From: Cervus elaphus
Lineage: Eukaryota > Chordata > Mammalia > Artiodactyla > Cervidae
Reading direction: 5' to 3'
NCBI RefSeq assembly: GCF_910594005.1
Contig: NC_057847.1
Span: 26,449,001-26,513,000 of the forward strand
DNA: 64,000 nt
The notes below the pieces were generated by a model. The model ran no database searches. It worked only from the letters and a program-made list of their open reading frames with translations, and was not told the origin of the DNA. This document shows positions 9,759 to 21,621 of this stretch, one piece after another. The stretch's first letter is position 1; the number at the start of each line of letters is the position of its first letter. The translations under genes were made by a program, and so were the position numbers.

Positions 9759-10499
9759 GTTTCAGATTGATTCTGGTAAACACTAAAGTATGGAAACCAC
9801 TGGAAAGGGCCTTTGCAAATTTGGCCTTTTCTGCAGTAGATAAAAGGCAATTGGGTTATGACAGATTCATAACACCCTAGGTGCAGAATGATCATGGTGA
9901 TTCGTCCATGCCTTTGACCAGTAGGGGCCTACTCTCAGAAGGCTAACCCACCGACTATTCTTTACTGTTGGAATCTAACTTAGTCACTCAAAGTTGGAAT
10001 CTTCCTTCTCTCCTTGAATGATTAGGAAGTTAAGACAAGAGTTTCTTTATGGTGTTGATTTATCAAATAAGTCACATCAACCTAGGATTAGCCCCATCAA
10101 GAATCATGTGTTATTTACTGATATGTCCAGTTAAGAAGAAGAGGTCATAAAAAAGTCAGTACTTGCCTAACACAGATGGAGGCAAGACTTTTATGAGGCT
10201 ATAAACTCTCATTCTCCTGCACAACAGATCAGGTTGCATGAAGGCTAACAGATCCTTTCAGGGATCAAATTTGTACTGTTGAACATTTTGAATAAAATTA
10301 CCATTGTAGAAACCTTTCTGCACAGTCTAATGAGACTTTGAGATCTTTGAGACATGAGGCAGCTACAATCGCTCCCAGAAAAACTCTCTGGAAAAACAGA
10401 CAACAGACTGCTTGATGAGAAAAAGACCAACAACCCCATAGGAGATGGGCATAGAGCTGGATAAATGCTTGCTTCACTCATAGTAAAAGAAATACAAGC
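9759..10499. other. Unassigned DNA
   Basis: No repeat or gene recognised. The tail near 10440 may already belong to the L1M that follows. Confidence 0.35.
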
Positions 10500-10987
10500 T
10501 CCAGGAGACCATTTCTCACCTCTTGGGTTGGTTAAGATTGAGAAGTGTCAAAGGCAAGCGCCCTGGATGTTATTGCTGAGAATATAAGTTAAAAAAAAAA
10601 GCTTTGAAGGGCAGCTAGTGACAAAGTAGACCCAGCAATTATACTTTCAAGAAGTCTTTTGCCCTTTAGGATGCAAGTATAGTGATTAACTGTCGTAGGA
10701 CTGTTTATAATAGCAGATGACTAAAAACAATCTAAATGACCCTCAAGTTAAATATTGTTAAAATACTATTTAAATATTAAATTAAAAATTAAGTAAATGT
10801 AAATAAACATAAAATAAAAGTTAAAAAATAATTAGTTATATTCTAGTTAAATATGTTTTTGTATTTCCATACAATAGAACACTATTCAGCCACTAGAAAC
10901 AAAGAGCCACATTTAAACAAACTAATATAAAAGTTCCAAGGTCTGTAGTTAAGTGGTAAACCAAAAAAACGTTATCATTCTATTGCA

Positions 10988-11176
10988 GGGATTCTCAGCT
11001 GGTAAAGAATCCACCTGCAATATGGGAGACCTGGGTTCAATCCTTGAGTTGGGAAGATACCCTGGAGAAAGGAATAGCTACCCACTCCAGTATTCTGGCC
11101 AGGAGAATTCCATGGACTATACAGTCCGTGGGGTCGCAAAGAGTCGGACATGACTGAGTGACTTTCACTTTCACTG
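10988..11176 (+). mobile_element. Bov-tA SINE
   Basis: Complete order: head 'attctcagctggtaaagaat', box-B-like 'ggttcaatcc', 'acccactccagtattctgg', 'actatacagtccgtggggtc', end '(tttcac)2'. Inserted in the L1M. Confidence 0.93.
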
Positions 11177-11214
11177 TTCTAAATCCTCCACATCTATTAA
11201 TTACTTTAATGATT

Positions 11215-11395
11215 AAATTATATGTAGTAGGCACTGTTAGCATCCCAGTTTCAGTAATGAGAAAACTGAGATCCAGAGAGGTTAATTAAGTAACTTGCCC
11301 AAAGTCACACAGCCACCATTCAGCAAAACCAGGATTCAAACACCGACTCCAGAGTCCAGAGCTTATGCTCCTTACTATTATGCTGAAGTGTGTAG
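11215..11395 (-). repeat. MIR SINE (reverse)
   Basis: Shows the reverse-complement MIR landmarks: 'gagaaaactgagatccagag', 'aacttgcccaaagtcacaca', 'aggattcaaac' and 'ccagagtccagagctta'. Confidence 0.8.
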
Positions 11396-11615
11396 TGTAT
11401 GCTTCCATTAGTGTAAAACATTTATCTCCATGTATCCACACACATCATCCAGATGTAGATTCATACACATGCAGAAACTGTCTCCCAAAGGATTAGTGTG
11501 AAAACAATAACTGGGGTTGCCTTTGCCATGATGAACTAGTGCCTGAGGGTCACTGGGAGGGAGACACCTGAATTGTGTTTCACTCTTGAAATTTTGTATT
11601 TGGATGTATATGATC

Positions 11616-12989
11616 TTCTACCAGGAAAGATCTTCTTTCCTTCTATTAGAAAACAGACAAATGATCGGATAACAACAGTAAAAACAGATCACAGCCCGTG
11701 CTATGTAGGTCTTGGAAATCAAGGAGCCCCTGAGGCAGACTGGAGAGAACGAGGCACTATGTTTAGGGGCTGAAGAATTGGGTATCCACACATTGAAGGC
11801 CTGCTTTTTTAAAATAAAGAATTTCAGAGAAAGAATTAAAATTGTGCTTACCATAGATCATGGAGACCTTGATTTTCCCCAGTGAGGGATTAAATCTTCC
11901 TTGAGATGTTAGTTTCCAAACATAAGACCTTTTCCCAACAGTCTTCCTCAGGTGGAGCCAGATTCAGTGTGGAACTCCCAGAGGGCGATCTACTGTAGGT
12001 CCAAGGACATTCATGGGGAGGATGAGAGGCCAGTGTAAGATGGTCTGGAAAGTTCTGATTCTGTCCAAACGTCTGTTTCCCCTAACTGAAGCTTGGGTAC
12101 TTACTGTATAAACAGAAATGCTAGATGGCCAAGATGTAGGATGAAATAATTTATCTAATTTATCTAAGCAGATGCAACCCAGGATGGAGTTTGCACAATT
12201 ATTCAAAGGGGATTGTAGGGGAAACTAGGCAATAATAGTCAGTAGGAAAGAAGAGCTGCTTATTTCAAGCCCGCAGAGCAGTGAGGAGTAACAGCTCTCT
12301 TTGGCCTCAGACACCAACCCTGAGACTGTCAGCTTCCTCTATGGTGTGTGTGCAGTGATTTTGTGTGTTTTTACGTCAGCTTCAAGCCAGGAAGAGGCAT
12401 CGCCTTGGATGCTCTCCCCACCTTCAGCATGTGTGGCCCTTGCCCTCCTCCTGAAACTCAAAGCTGTATCTGAAGCCTCTGCGTCCCTAAGGAGAAGGAA
12501 ATCCAGAAGACTGACAAGAGGTGTGAGCTGGTTCTAAGTGTGTCTGATTCCCACAAAAAGAGAGTGAAGCATTCTGGAAGCTTCACTTCTCTACAAGATG
12601 CTCTACAAGCCTTTTTCAGAGCAAACTCTCAAAGGTAAATAGAAACTTCATAGCGAGCCTTGGGATTCCCCCAGTGAGACAAGTCCACTGGGTATGCCCT
12701 ATTGGAACCCACTCTGGGAAACATGGACTACAATACCCAAGGGACTGAACCTGCTCATTGGAACCTGCTCACCAACCCCCAACTGTAAGCAAATCTGTGA
12801 ACAGTGGCATGGGCAATGTGTCGGCCATTGCTCCAGCATCTACCATCAGCCACTGCTCACCTCACCTTATTCCAATTTCTACCTCTCATTTCTGGCCTAG
12901 GTGCCATTTCTTTGAAGCTTCCTTAGTGCATTCTTAGTAACTCCATACCTGCAGCTGACCACACCTGAAGTTGCCAGGTAGCATCTTGT
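11616..12989. other. Unassigned DNA
   Basis: No repeat family or exon recognised. Short frames (66-81 codons) overlap on both strands without shared features. Confidence 0.4.
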
Positions 12990-13195
12990 GGTGGTAAAGT
13001 GAACCACCACAGACTCTAAAGTCAGATGCTTGAATTTAAATCTTGGGTCTATCATGCTGACTGGCCTCTGTCCAATTTCTTCATGTCTCTCAGCCTCTGT
13101 TTCTTTATCTGAAACATGGGGATGTAATAGTGCCTGTATCATAGGGTTGATTTAAGAATGTAAATAAGATATAACCTATGTAGCTGACAGCACTT
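12990..13195 (+). repeat. MIR SINE
   Basis: 'agactctaaagtcagatg', 'ctcagcctctgtttctttat', 'aacatggggatgtaatagtg' and 'tcatagggttgatttaag' follow the MIR consensus order. Confidence 0.8.
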
Positions 13196-13282
13196 TTTAA
13201 TTTGGGATTTATAGGAAGAGAAAGTAAAGCATAAGCAAAATGTTTAAAGCAGAGGAAAACATTCTTGGTCCTAAGATTTGAC

Positions 13283-13475
13283 ACTGGCTTGCGTGGCTCA
13301 GCTGGTAAAGAATCCGCCTGCAATGTGGGAGACCTGGGTTTGATCCCTGGGTTGGGAAGATCCCCTGGAGAAAGGAACAGACACCCACTCCAGTATTCTG
13401 GCCTGAATAATCCCACGGACTGTATAGTCCATGGGATCACAAAGAGTCAGACATGACTGAGCGGCTTTCACTTTT
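13283..13475 (+). mobile_element. Bov-tA SINE
   Basis: Head 'gtggctcagctggtaaagaa', box-B-like 'ggtttgatccc', 'acccactccagtattctgg', 'actgtatagtccatgggatc' and end 'gactgagcggctttcac'. Close to the family consensus as I know it. No clean target-site duplication found. Confidence 0.93.
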
Positions 13476-13559
13476 TTGGATTGCTAAGAGAAGGCATGGA
13501 ATTAACTTAGAAAAGACTTCTTATGTGGAGATAATTTAGGTGTTCTCACTTAGAAGGTC

Positions 13560-13615
13560 AGTGGAGTGAATGACCTCTCATCATGTCTTCTAGATTCTCT
13601 TCTAACTCTTGACTC
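13560..13615 (+). repeat. Possible MIR-family 3' fragment
   Basis: 'gaatgacctctcatcatgtc' followed by 'ttctaactcttga' resembles the end of MIR-type SINEs. Short and uncertain. Confidence 0.35.
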
Positions 13616-15434
13616 CGAGGTGGTACCCTGGGGTGAGAAAAGTCCTGCTCTATTGGCGGTGGCAAGCCGAAAGTTCTAAAAAACAAATTTCCCAAAAGTG
13701 CCATTTAACTGTCGGCTAAAGGGTAGGTACAGAAGACAGCTTGAGAACCGCATCCCTCTTCTGCTCCATCCTTATGTTTCTGTTGCACAAATGCAGCAAA
13801 ATGAGTAGCAATATTTTCATTGAAAATATGCCTCATGCAAATCAGTTTGGTAAATATGGAATTTAGCCTTTATAAAAGAGCACCTGTTCCCCCCTCCCAT
13901 TCCTCCATTTAATTTTTGCATTCAGATGTGTTCTGCTCTTGCATAAGCCTAGTCCCATAACTATTACAAGAACAGACTTGCTGGTTTTGAATCTAACCAA
14001 CATACACCCCTCTTTTCCAAGAAAAAAATCTCTAAACATTAGAGACACCTGCGTGCTGGCTTTCTGGGGGCACCCTGAAGAATATTTCCATAGCGGTGAA
14101 ATATTTTGAAACATCTTGGAAAAAAGAGAACTATTCAGAGTTGATACGGACTCCTGTGGGTGACGAGAGGGCCGTGGGGGCAGACTTGTGGGTCGTCCCT
14201 GGTCTGCCTGAGGCCCCTGAGCCGGCAGCAGCTGCAGTCCCCCTCCAGGGTGTGGTGACGCTGGGGTTAACTGCGCTCCTCTACTGAGGAGCAGGGATTT
14301 TTAACTCAGTTGTGGTTTGGTCTGGGTGGTTTCCTTTTTCCCTCACCATCAGAGGGATTTTTAAAAATCACAAACAGAACCTGGGGAGAGGAGGCCCAAT
14401 TTGACACCTTTGAATCGCGATGGGGTCACTTTATAGATTCAGATTTAGAGGGATTGTTGGGTGGGGATTCGCCACACAGGAGAGCCTTTCAGGGCCTTTC
14501 ATAGAGGGACACAGAATCAGAGTTTCCTGAAATGGTGTTTTTTGTGTGAGACCTGTCAATAGAAATATCAAACTGTGAATATACAATTGAACTTTATTAT
14601 CCCTTTTGATTTTGTAACTACATAGGTATGACAGACAGAGGCCGATTTGAAAAGAAACTCACAATTGCCAGCGTGTCCCTTGTATGAATCCCACGGCTGG
14701 AAGTTTTTCTGTAAATCGGCATCTTCAGGTAGGGGTTGTGCAGGTGCCTCCCACTGACTCTTGAGATACGTTTTAATTAAGGAACATGAAATCTCTTAAC
14801 TTTCCTTTACAGAGTGGAAGTGCCCTTGTGTTCTGAAACGCAGCTCTAGAGATGGCATTGTGGGGCTTCATATTTACTCTCTGCACAACTTTCATTTCAA
14901 AGATTCTTACTTTGTGACCCAAAGCGGGTTTTTTTCTTCTCTTTCTTTCTTTTTTTTTTTTTTCCTTTCTGCTTACCCCTGAAATGGACTCAACCTGGAA
15001 TTCAAGAGTCCAGCTGTGTTCTTTCTGCCTCTGACATCGTTAGAAAACCAAAAGATGGGGAGCTGGTATTCAAACGGTCGGTCTCAAAATGAAAATCTTG
15101 CCCCACGGAGGGATTCAGAGAGTTGGGGCCAAGGTCTCCCCTCACCCACAGTATCAGGAGTCGAACAGTTGGGTCATACTCTTCCTGTCCCCTTGGCTAC
15201 TCAAGTCACAGGAAGGACGGCTCCTGACAGCTCAGACTTGACATCAGCGGTCCTATTCTTTCCTCCCCAAAGACTACATCGTAGTGAGAGAATTTCACAG
15301 AGCCTTTGCAAATGAAGTTGCCACTAAGGATGTTTTCAATTTAAACCATCTGTATGGAAATTGCTAGAAGTAACACGGACTGATAAAATGAGGAACACAC
15401 CAGCTAAGGCTCACAAAAAGTAAGGCAAAGGTAA
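13616..15434. other. Repeat-poor DNA, possible conserved noncoding block
   Basis: Apart from a T run at 14949-14963, no repeat is recognised. About 14400-14920 has no stop-free frame of note, keeps some CpGs and contains homeobox-like AT words ('ttttaattaagg'). It could be regulatory, but nothing here proves that. Confidence 0.35.
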
Positions 15435-15540
15435 TCAGTGAGACCTGAGACCAGGCATTCGATCTATTTCTGCATCTGTACAATGAAAGGCAAGACCAGG
15501 TAATCTCTAAAATATCCTTTGGGTTCTAAGATTCTGTAAC
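15435..15540 (+). repeat. Possible MIR-family 3' part
   Basis: 'tctgcatctgtacaatgaaa', 'gaccaggtaatctctaaaat' and 'gttctaagattctgtaa' match the layout of MIR-type 3' ends. Confidence 0.5.
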
Positions 15541-15892
15541 TGCACTGACTTCAGTTAGATGTTGAGAATTAAGGGATTCAGAAAAGGAAGGAAACATAGA
15601 CATTATCAAAGATGCTCTCCAAAGTGATGACAGACTTTACCTCCAGAAGGAAGAAGACGGGAGCAGGACTGAGGAGAGGGACAAAGAAAAACTTAGCTTT
15701 ATCTGCAACTTCTTTCTCTTTTAAAATTTTATAAGGAGACTGCACTCTCATATTAACTGTGTAGTTAAAAATTAATTTGAAATCCAAAAAACACTAAAAT
15801 AAGTTAGAATAAGCCAAAATGCTGCAGTTCCCCTTCCCTTTGCAAGTTGCAAAACAGTGTGCCCACACTTTCAACTATTCTGTATATTTTAT

Positions 15893-16112
15893 GGGCTTCC
15901 CTCAGTGGCTCAGCAGTAGAGAATCCACCTGTAATGCAGGAGCCACAGGAAATGTGGGTTCAATCCCTGGGTCGGGAAGACACTCTGGAAGAGAGCATGC
16001 CAACCCATTCCAGTATTCTTGCCTGGAGAATCCCATGGACAGAGGAGTCTGATGGGGTCAGGATATGGATATAAATGTGGTCCATAGGGTCACAGAGAGT
16101 TGGAAGTGTGGA
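15893..16112 (+). mobile_element. Bov-tA SINE with rearranged 3' part
   Basis: Head 'gggcttccctcagtggctca', 'ggttcaatccctgggtcggg' and 'gcctggagaatcccatggac' are typical. After 'agaggagtctg' about 30 bases of foreign sequence (16052-16080) precede 'ggtccatagggtcacagaga', the expected body end. Either an insertion or an unusual variant. Confidence 0.88.
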
Positions 16113-16454
16113 TGTAAATTACTATGAGTTTATAACCTACCTGATGGCAATGGTTCCTTCCAGAGGTGGGAGGTACGTGTTGGGGAATTATGACAAAAAG
16201 ACCATTTTAGTCTTATCTGCAATGTTTTATGATTTTGCAGGAGGAATATATTAATGTATTTCTTATCTAATGAAATCATATGATTTACATGTATGAGATT
16301 GTAAGGCAGAGCATTTGTATACATGTGAGTATGTATATGGGAATATGCACACACATACATATTCCCAAAATAAGAATATGCAGTGCTGGTGATATTTCAA
16401 ATGTGTGAACACTCAACAATTGGAGAATAATTCTTAGGCAAGCTGTCAGCCAAC
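16113..16454. other. Unassigned DNA with TA/CA-rich patch
   Basis: About 16310-16370 is a degenerate alternating purine-pyrimidine tract ('atgtgagtatgtatatggg'). Nothing else recognised. Confidence 0.4.
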
Positions 16455-16715
16455 TCAGCTTGCCTCCTCCAGAAAGCCTTCTCTCACTATCACCTTACAT
16501 TAACCTTGCTCTTCTTGCATGCCTACCTTCAACATCACCCCTTTTCTTACCACACCTCTTCTCCCTCTCAGCATCTCTCTGTGCAGCCTTATACAACCCT
16601 GAAATAAGCACTATCCCAATATTCCATTCAAATTTTCTGCCTCAGAGGCACAAGCCTAAGTGCCTTATACCATTTGTTATTCCCACTCGTTCCACCTCTT
16701 AGGGAGTGCCTCTCC
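16455..16715 (+). repeat. L2 LINE 3'-region fragment
   Basis: 'gcctcctccagaaagccttc' followed by C/T-rich sequence resembles the L2 3' region ('cctccaggaagccttccctg' type). Ancient and diverged. Confidence 0.6.
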
Positions 16716-17004
16716 CACTTCCCTCACACGAGCAGACCCTGAGGAGCCCACTAATGTGCACAGATCGGGTCTAGTCTCTAGGTGAGGGCGCCAGACATCC
16801 ATATTGGTAACCAACACCATGGAGGATGCTTATGCCAGAGACAGTTGGCAAACACTCCTCTGGGGTCTGACATGGCCTGTAAATCACACGGAGAAGAGAA
16901 AGAAAGCAGATTTCTCTCCCACATGGGATACTAAAAATGGCTTAGATAGACTCTCCTGCACTCCTAGATCCAAAAAGGAATGTGGCGTGGCATAATGCAT
17001 CAAA
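16716..17004. other. Unassigned DNA
   Basis: No recognised repeat or gene. Confidence 0.35.
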
Positions 17005-17285
17005 AACCTTTTAAAAACATATAGCCTTTCACCCAGCAATTCCACTTCTAGGCATCCTGATGAAAAGAATCAGAAATGGTAAAGATGTTTATATAGATAT
17101 TCACCATGCAGTGATTCATGGTTGAGTAGGAAAATAGTTAAATGGAGTGTTGTTCTTCCACCTAATAGTGCTACATAGCCATCCAAAATAGGAAGGGGAA
17201 TTTTTAACTGCATTATTACACTTAGGGTTACTAATTAAGGAAATAATCAGGAATCAAAACTGTATCACAAACATAGCCTTTCTAT
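17005..17285 (+). mobile_element. Ancient L1M fragment
   Basis: 'cacccagcaattccacttct' and later 'gctacatagccatccaaaat' are decayed L1 ORF2-end landmarks. No usable frame. A poly(A) run at about 17296-17308 follows. Confidence 0.65.
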
Positions 17286-17348
17286 AACTAAACCTAAAAA
17301 AAAAAAAAAGCAGAGAAAAAGGGCTGAAAGAATATAAGGGGAAGGAAA

Positions 17349-17548
17349 GATTAGCAGGTAAAGAACCTGCCTGCCTGTGCAGGAGATGCAAGAGACACGT
17401 GTTTGATCCCTGGGTCAGGAAGACCCCCTGGAGAAGGAAATAACCCACTCCAGTTCTTGCCTGGGAAACGCTATGGACAGAGGAGCCTGGCGGGCTACAG
17501 TCCATGGGGTTGCAAAGAGTCAGACTTGACTGAGTGCACGCACACATA
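17349..17548 (+). mobile_element. Bov-tA SINE
   Basis: 'gcaggtaaagaacctgcctg', 'gtttgatccctgggtcagga', 'cctggcgggctacagtccat' and the end 'gactgagtgcacgcacac'. The first bases of the head are missing. Confidence 0.92.
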
Positions 17549-19084
17549 AGGAGAGGTACCTGAGAAACACACAGTTAATGGACAGAGATCAGCCCTCAGC
17601 CCTTGGCATTCTATCCCAGCAGTACCAGTAATAAAGAAAAACCGAGCAGACAATTCGGTTGACGATGTGGAAGGCAGAATATCAGACAGCTGCTTCATCC
17701 ACAGCTGTATGGCTTTGCAGTGTTGACAGTTTGAAGAAAGAGAAAGACAAATAGGAAATAAAACCTTATCTTGGGCTGGAAAATAAGCAGCTGGGATGTG
17801 ACCCTCATAGGGAACTTTGGTTTGATGAGTAGAAGTTACTGATTTAACTTGAATTTCAGACCTATAATTTCTATCTTTTAATGAAGTTTCTATTATTTGG
17901 AGTTTTTCTCCCCCTCAGGGCTTCTTAGTGTCCTTTTTTACCCAGTATTTATATCTATATGTTTTGTTTCATGCTTTAAAAAAATCTCCAGAAACAAAAT
18001 CACTCTAATATACATTTTTCTTTGAAGATTCCACACTCCCTACCCAAACTATTGTCTTCTCACCCCAAAATGATAACTGTAAATGGTAAGGAAATTCTTT
18101 GTATTGTTGAAAATCTAAGCTGATATACATAGGAAAAGGGAAGTGGTGGATAAAGTAATTATTTAGTGAACTTCAGCTGGGTAGACAATCTGCCTGATAT
18201 CATGTTTTTCTTTTCTCAATAGCTGTGGGTTTTTTTCTTTTTTTTTGTGGCCAAAAATATGTGAATGACGGCCTCAACTGTCCCTTTCACTTTGGCCGAA
18301 ATCATCTTGTTACTGCTATTTAGGTCAGATGTCAAGTAATTAAGAGAATGATATTAACACATCAATTCTGAGAAATCTCTGTTTTGTGAAAGCATCTATT
18401 TTAGAACTCTTGCAGGTGGCTGCAGCTCACAAAGCCTGTCAGATGTACTGGATGCAAAAAGGTTCAAGGGCTGCTTGTGTTTTTCAAATGTTATCTAAGG
18501 AATCTTTTCACAAATCCCTGCTATTGTTCGACATAATTTTTGTGGCTCTTGGGGACTTAAATGCAACCGAACAATTTTAAAGAAACCAAAATATGACAAA
18601 GGAAATAATGGTCCCCTATTATAAAGCATTCTCTTTCTTTATCTTTCCCTCCCTCCTCCACCTTTCAGCCACTTCCCTAGGCTGGCTGATGCAACTGATG
18701 TCTGAGAATACTTGAAATTTTAGGGTTTTGACTTCACTGGTTTAATAGGATATCTGATGCACTATGCACATATTAAGTTTCCATAAATGAGGGGGCTTTT
18801 TTGCAGAACATGAAGATATTGAAAAGCAATGTCTAGCTGCTGGGTCAGGCTCATTTGATACCAACTTGATGGTAATTATAATCTTCATAGAGTGAGATGC
18901 CCATGAATGTAATTTCAATTTTTGAAATTATTTGTGAATTTCAAAATGGAAATAGAAATACATCTATTTCTTCTATTTTACTCTTCTTCATCTCCCAAAT
19001 CCTTCCTGTGACTTTAAAAAATTCTTCCAGAGTTTCTCTATTTCCTTATCTCATGTGTAATAATAGTGATGGTGATAGTTGATA
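17549..19084. other. Repeat-poor DNA with possible conserved block
   Basis: No repeat recognised apart from short T runs. About 18230-18600 stands out: complex sequence, CpG retained ('atgacggcc', 'tggccgaaatc'), and TF-like words such as 'aagtaattaag'. A 64-codon frame at 18386-18580 has no recognisable domain. Candidate noncoding conserved element, inferred only. Confidence 0.35.
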
Positions 19085-19300
19085 CTTATTAATTATTATA
19101 TTCAGGGCATGGAACTAAGCCCATTGCACATGAATTCATTTAAAACTCATAGTAGCCCTATGAGGTCACACTGCTACTATTTCCATTCTCCAGATGAGGA
19201 CACTTGCCCAAGGTTCATGCCCAATAAGTGGCAGAGCCAGGTTCAGGACCCAGGATTTCAACTCCTGACATCATGTTCTTAAGTACTATAGTGGATCATA
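19085..19300 (-). repeat. MIR SINE (reverse)
   Basis: 'ctcatagtagccctatgagg', 'ccattctccagatgaggaca', 'cttgcccaaggttcatg' and 'aagtggcagagccagg' match MIR in reverse complement. Confidence 0.85.
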
Positions 19301-19419
19301 AATACACCTTTTCCACCCTGGGAGATACTGACCTTCTATTTTCAGACTTATACAAATAGCAATCATTTGCATAAAGGGAGAATTTCCTACTAATACCTAT
19401 TAAATTCAACTATGTTTTT

Positions 19420-19703
19420 TGTTGTTTTTGTTTGTTTGTTTTTGACTGTGCTGGGTCTTTGCTGTTAGGCGAAGACTTTCTCTAATTGTAGTGAGCGGAG
19501 GTTTCTCTCTAGTTGCAGTCCAAGGGCTTCTCACTGCTGTGACTTCTCTTATTGTGCAGCATAGCCTCTAGGGCAAATAGGCTTCAGTAGTTGTGGCATG
19601 AGGCTTAGTTGCCCCGTGGCAGGTGGGATCCCAGACCAGGTATCAAACCAGTGTCCCCTGTATTGCAAGGCAAATTCTTAACCACTGGACCATCAGGGAA
19701 TCC
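19420..19703 (-). mobile_element. CHR-type tRNA-derived SINE
   Basis: In reverse orientation: T-rich end (the A-rich tail), 'ctgtgctgggtctttgctg', 'ttctctctagttgcagtcca', box-B side 'ggtatcaaaccagtgtcccc' and head 'ttaaccactggaccatcagg'. The perfect 15-bp target-site duplication is 'ttcaactatgttttt' at 19405-19419 and 19704-19718. Confidence 0.93.
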
Positions 19704-19718
19704 TTCAACTATGTTTTT

Positions 19719-21230
19719 GATTTCCAGGATTTGACACAATATCACTTATATATTTAACTGTAGCTTTACTAGCATAACGTTTCTGCACTCAGTGTGAAGT
19801 ATTTTTTTCATTGGCTTATTCATTGATTTCTTTAGAACTTCCTGATTTGCCTCGAACCTTCACTCATTTTACAGTAGATCCAATGAACATTCATTTTTAA
19901 GTGAAACCTAAGTATATCAGACTTATGGAAAAAAAAAAAAAAGACGTTTCTCCCAGCAACTAAAGCTCATCTATGAAATGTGTTCCAGGGAGAATGAGTC
20001 CAGAAAACCAAACACAGTGTTTTCCTCCAATGTCCCCTGCTGCCGCTACCACCACCACCCTTGATTTGAGAAGAAAAGTATCAGTAGAGAGAAAAACAGA
20101 GACTCCAGTTCAAGCAACTAGAATGTCACAGAACAGGCAAGGAGTGAAACCCAAGCTACTAACAGGCCAGTCTTGGAGGCTGGTGAAACTGAGGTCTTGA
20201 TGCTAAAGCAGTGTCCAAAGTCAAAAATGGGGTTTGGAGCAATCAGGGCAAAACCCCAGGTTGGGTTAGCACCAGGACAAGAAGTCAATACTGAGGAGGT
20301 TGCTGTGCATGAAAGAGAGTTTGTGGACAAGTTCTAGAGCAAAGACTGCAGGGGATTGACAGTGAGTCTAGGGCAGGAGGTGACGATGAGGAAGCTGTGA
20401 TTCCCCATCACCCCGTGTAGACAGAGCACAGCGCCTGCAGCAGGCGCCATGGTCTCTGCCTTCTGCTGTCTCCTTCCAATCACAGAGCTCCATCTGCTAA
20501 TCCTTCTGGATCGTCCAGATCTTACTTTTATATTTTTTTAAGGAAAGAAAAAGAAAGGAAGATAAATGGGCATGTACAAAAACGAATATCAAACGGGGAT
20601 AATTTCTTCAATGAATACTGCCTTTAATCTATACGGTGTAAGAAGTACCAACATTCAAAAGCACTTTCAAAAACTAACCCACATGTGTGTTACAAACCAC
20701 TGTGGGCCAGATTATTGCCTACTTTATGTAAATCTTGATTTTATTTTTTTTGAAAAAAGAACTTAAATAGAAGAATGGAGGTTTTGCCAATTATTTTTTC
20801 CCATGAAAAAAGTCGTTAGAGAAAGATAATAAAGGTGGAGAGCTTCACATGTATACATTTCTATATCTAGGATTTGTAAGGACTGTTAGGACGGTCATTC
20901 TGTCAGCTCTGGGTGATGTTGTTTCAACCTCTAAGGAAACCAGAGCCAGGTCAAGGTGTAGTCATGCATGTGCAGAAAGAGACAGAGCCATAGCTTTCAA
21001 ATAAATCAAGAGTCTTCCAGTTCAGAAAGTCATGACCTCAGGGCAAAACTAAATCCCAAACTGAGACAAATAGTCACAGCTTGTGAGTGAGCATTGGTGG
21101 CAAGACATACTGCCCCAAGTGTTATTTGTCATCCAGGGACAAAGATGAGCACGTTATAAGCACCAGTTCAACCTCTGACAAAGTTCCTTCCCACCTCTAG
21201 CCCATTTCCTTCTTTTTTTGATCATAAAAA
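19719..21230. other. Unassigned DNA
   Basis: Includes a poly(A) run (19929-19942), a short (cca)n patch (about 20048-20060) and no named repeat. Overlapping opposite frames at 19973-20330 carry no recognised domain. Confidence 0.4.
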
Positions 21231-21239
21231 GAAAGTGAG

Positions 21240-21381
21240 TGTTAGTTGCCCAGGCAAGTCCGACTCTTTGCGACCCCATGGACTGTAGCCTGCCAGGCTC
21301 CTCTGTCCATGGGATTTCCCAGACAAGAATACTGGAGTGGGTAGCCATTCCCTTTTCCAGGAGATCTTCCCTATCCAGGGG
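21240..21381 (-). mobile_element. Bov-A/Bov-tA SINE, head truncated
   Basis: Reverse SINE: 'agtccgactctttgcgaccc', 'atggactgtagcctgccagg' and 'gaatactggagtgggtagcc', ending at 'cttccctatccagggg' before the tRNA-like head. A possible 8-bp duplication 'tcataaaa' lies at 21232-21239 and 21382-21389. Confidence 0.88.
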
Positions 21382-21621
21382 TCATAAAAGTGATAGTTAA
21401 TAGCTGGCAATCACACAAATTAACCTTGCTTTCGAGAACTGCTCCTTCACCCTCACCCCAGCACAGCAGATAAATGGTCTGTAAAGTTCATTGGTTTCCC
21501 ACAGAGACCAACAGAATCCTCATGCTGCTGGTATTTGACCAAAATCACTACCATCAACTTACTTCTAGTGGAAATTAGTTAACGGTTTCCTATTCTCATG
21601 AGAGTTAATAAAGCATAATAA

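Larger units (their letters stand above)
10500..11615 (+). mobile_element. Ancient L1M fragment, interrupted by SINE and MIR
   Basis: 'atttctcacctcttgggttg', 'cccagcaattatac', 'ggactgtttataatagcag' and 'caatagaacactattcagcc' are decayed ORF2-end and 3' UTR landmarks of L1. An AT-only stretch at about 10752-10856 has expanded inside it. The L1 appears to resume after the inserts at about 11395 ('cttccattagtgtaaaac', 'ctggggttgcc'). No intact frame remains. Confidence 0.65.
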
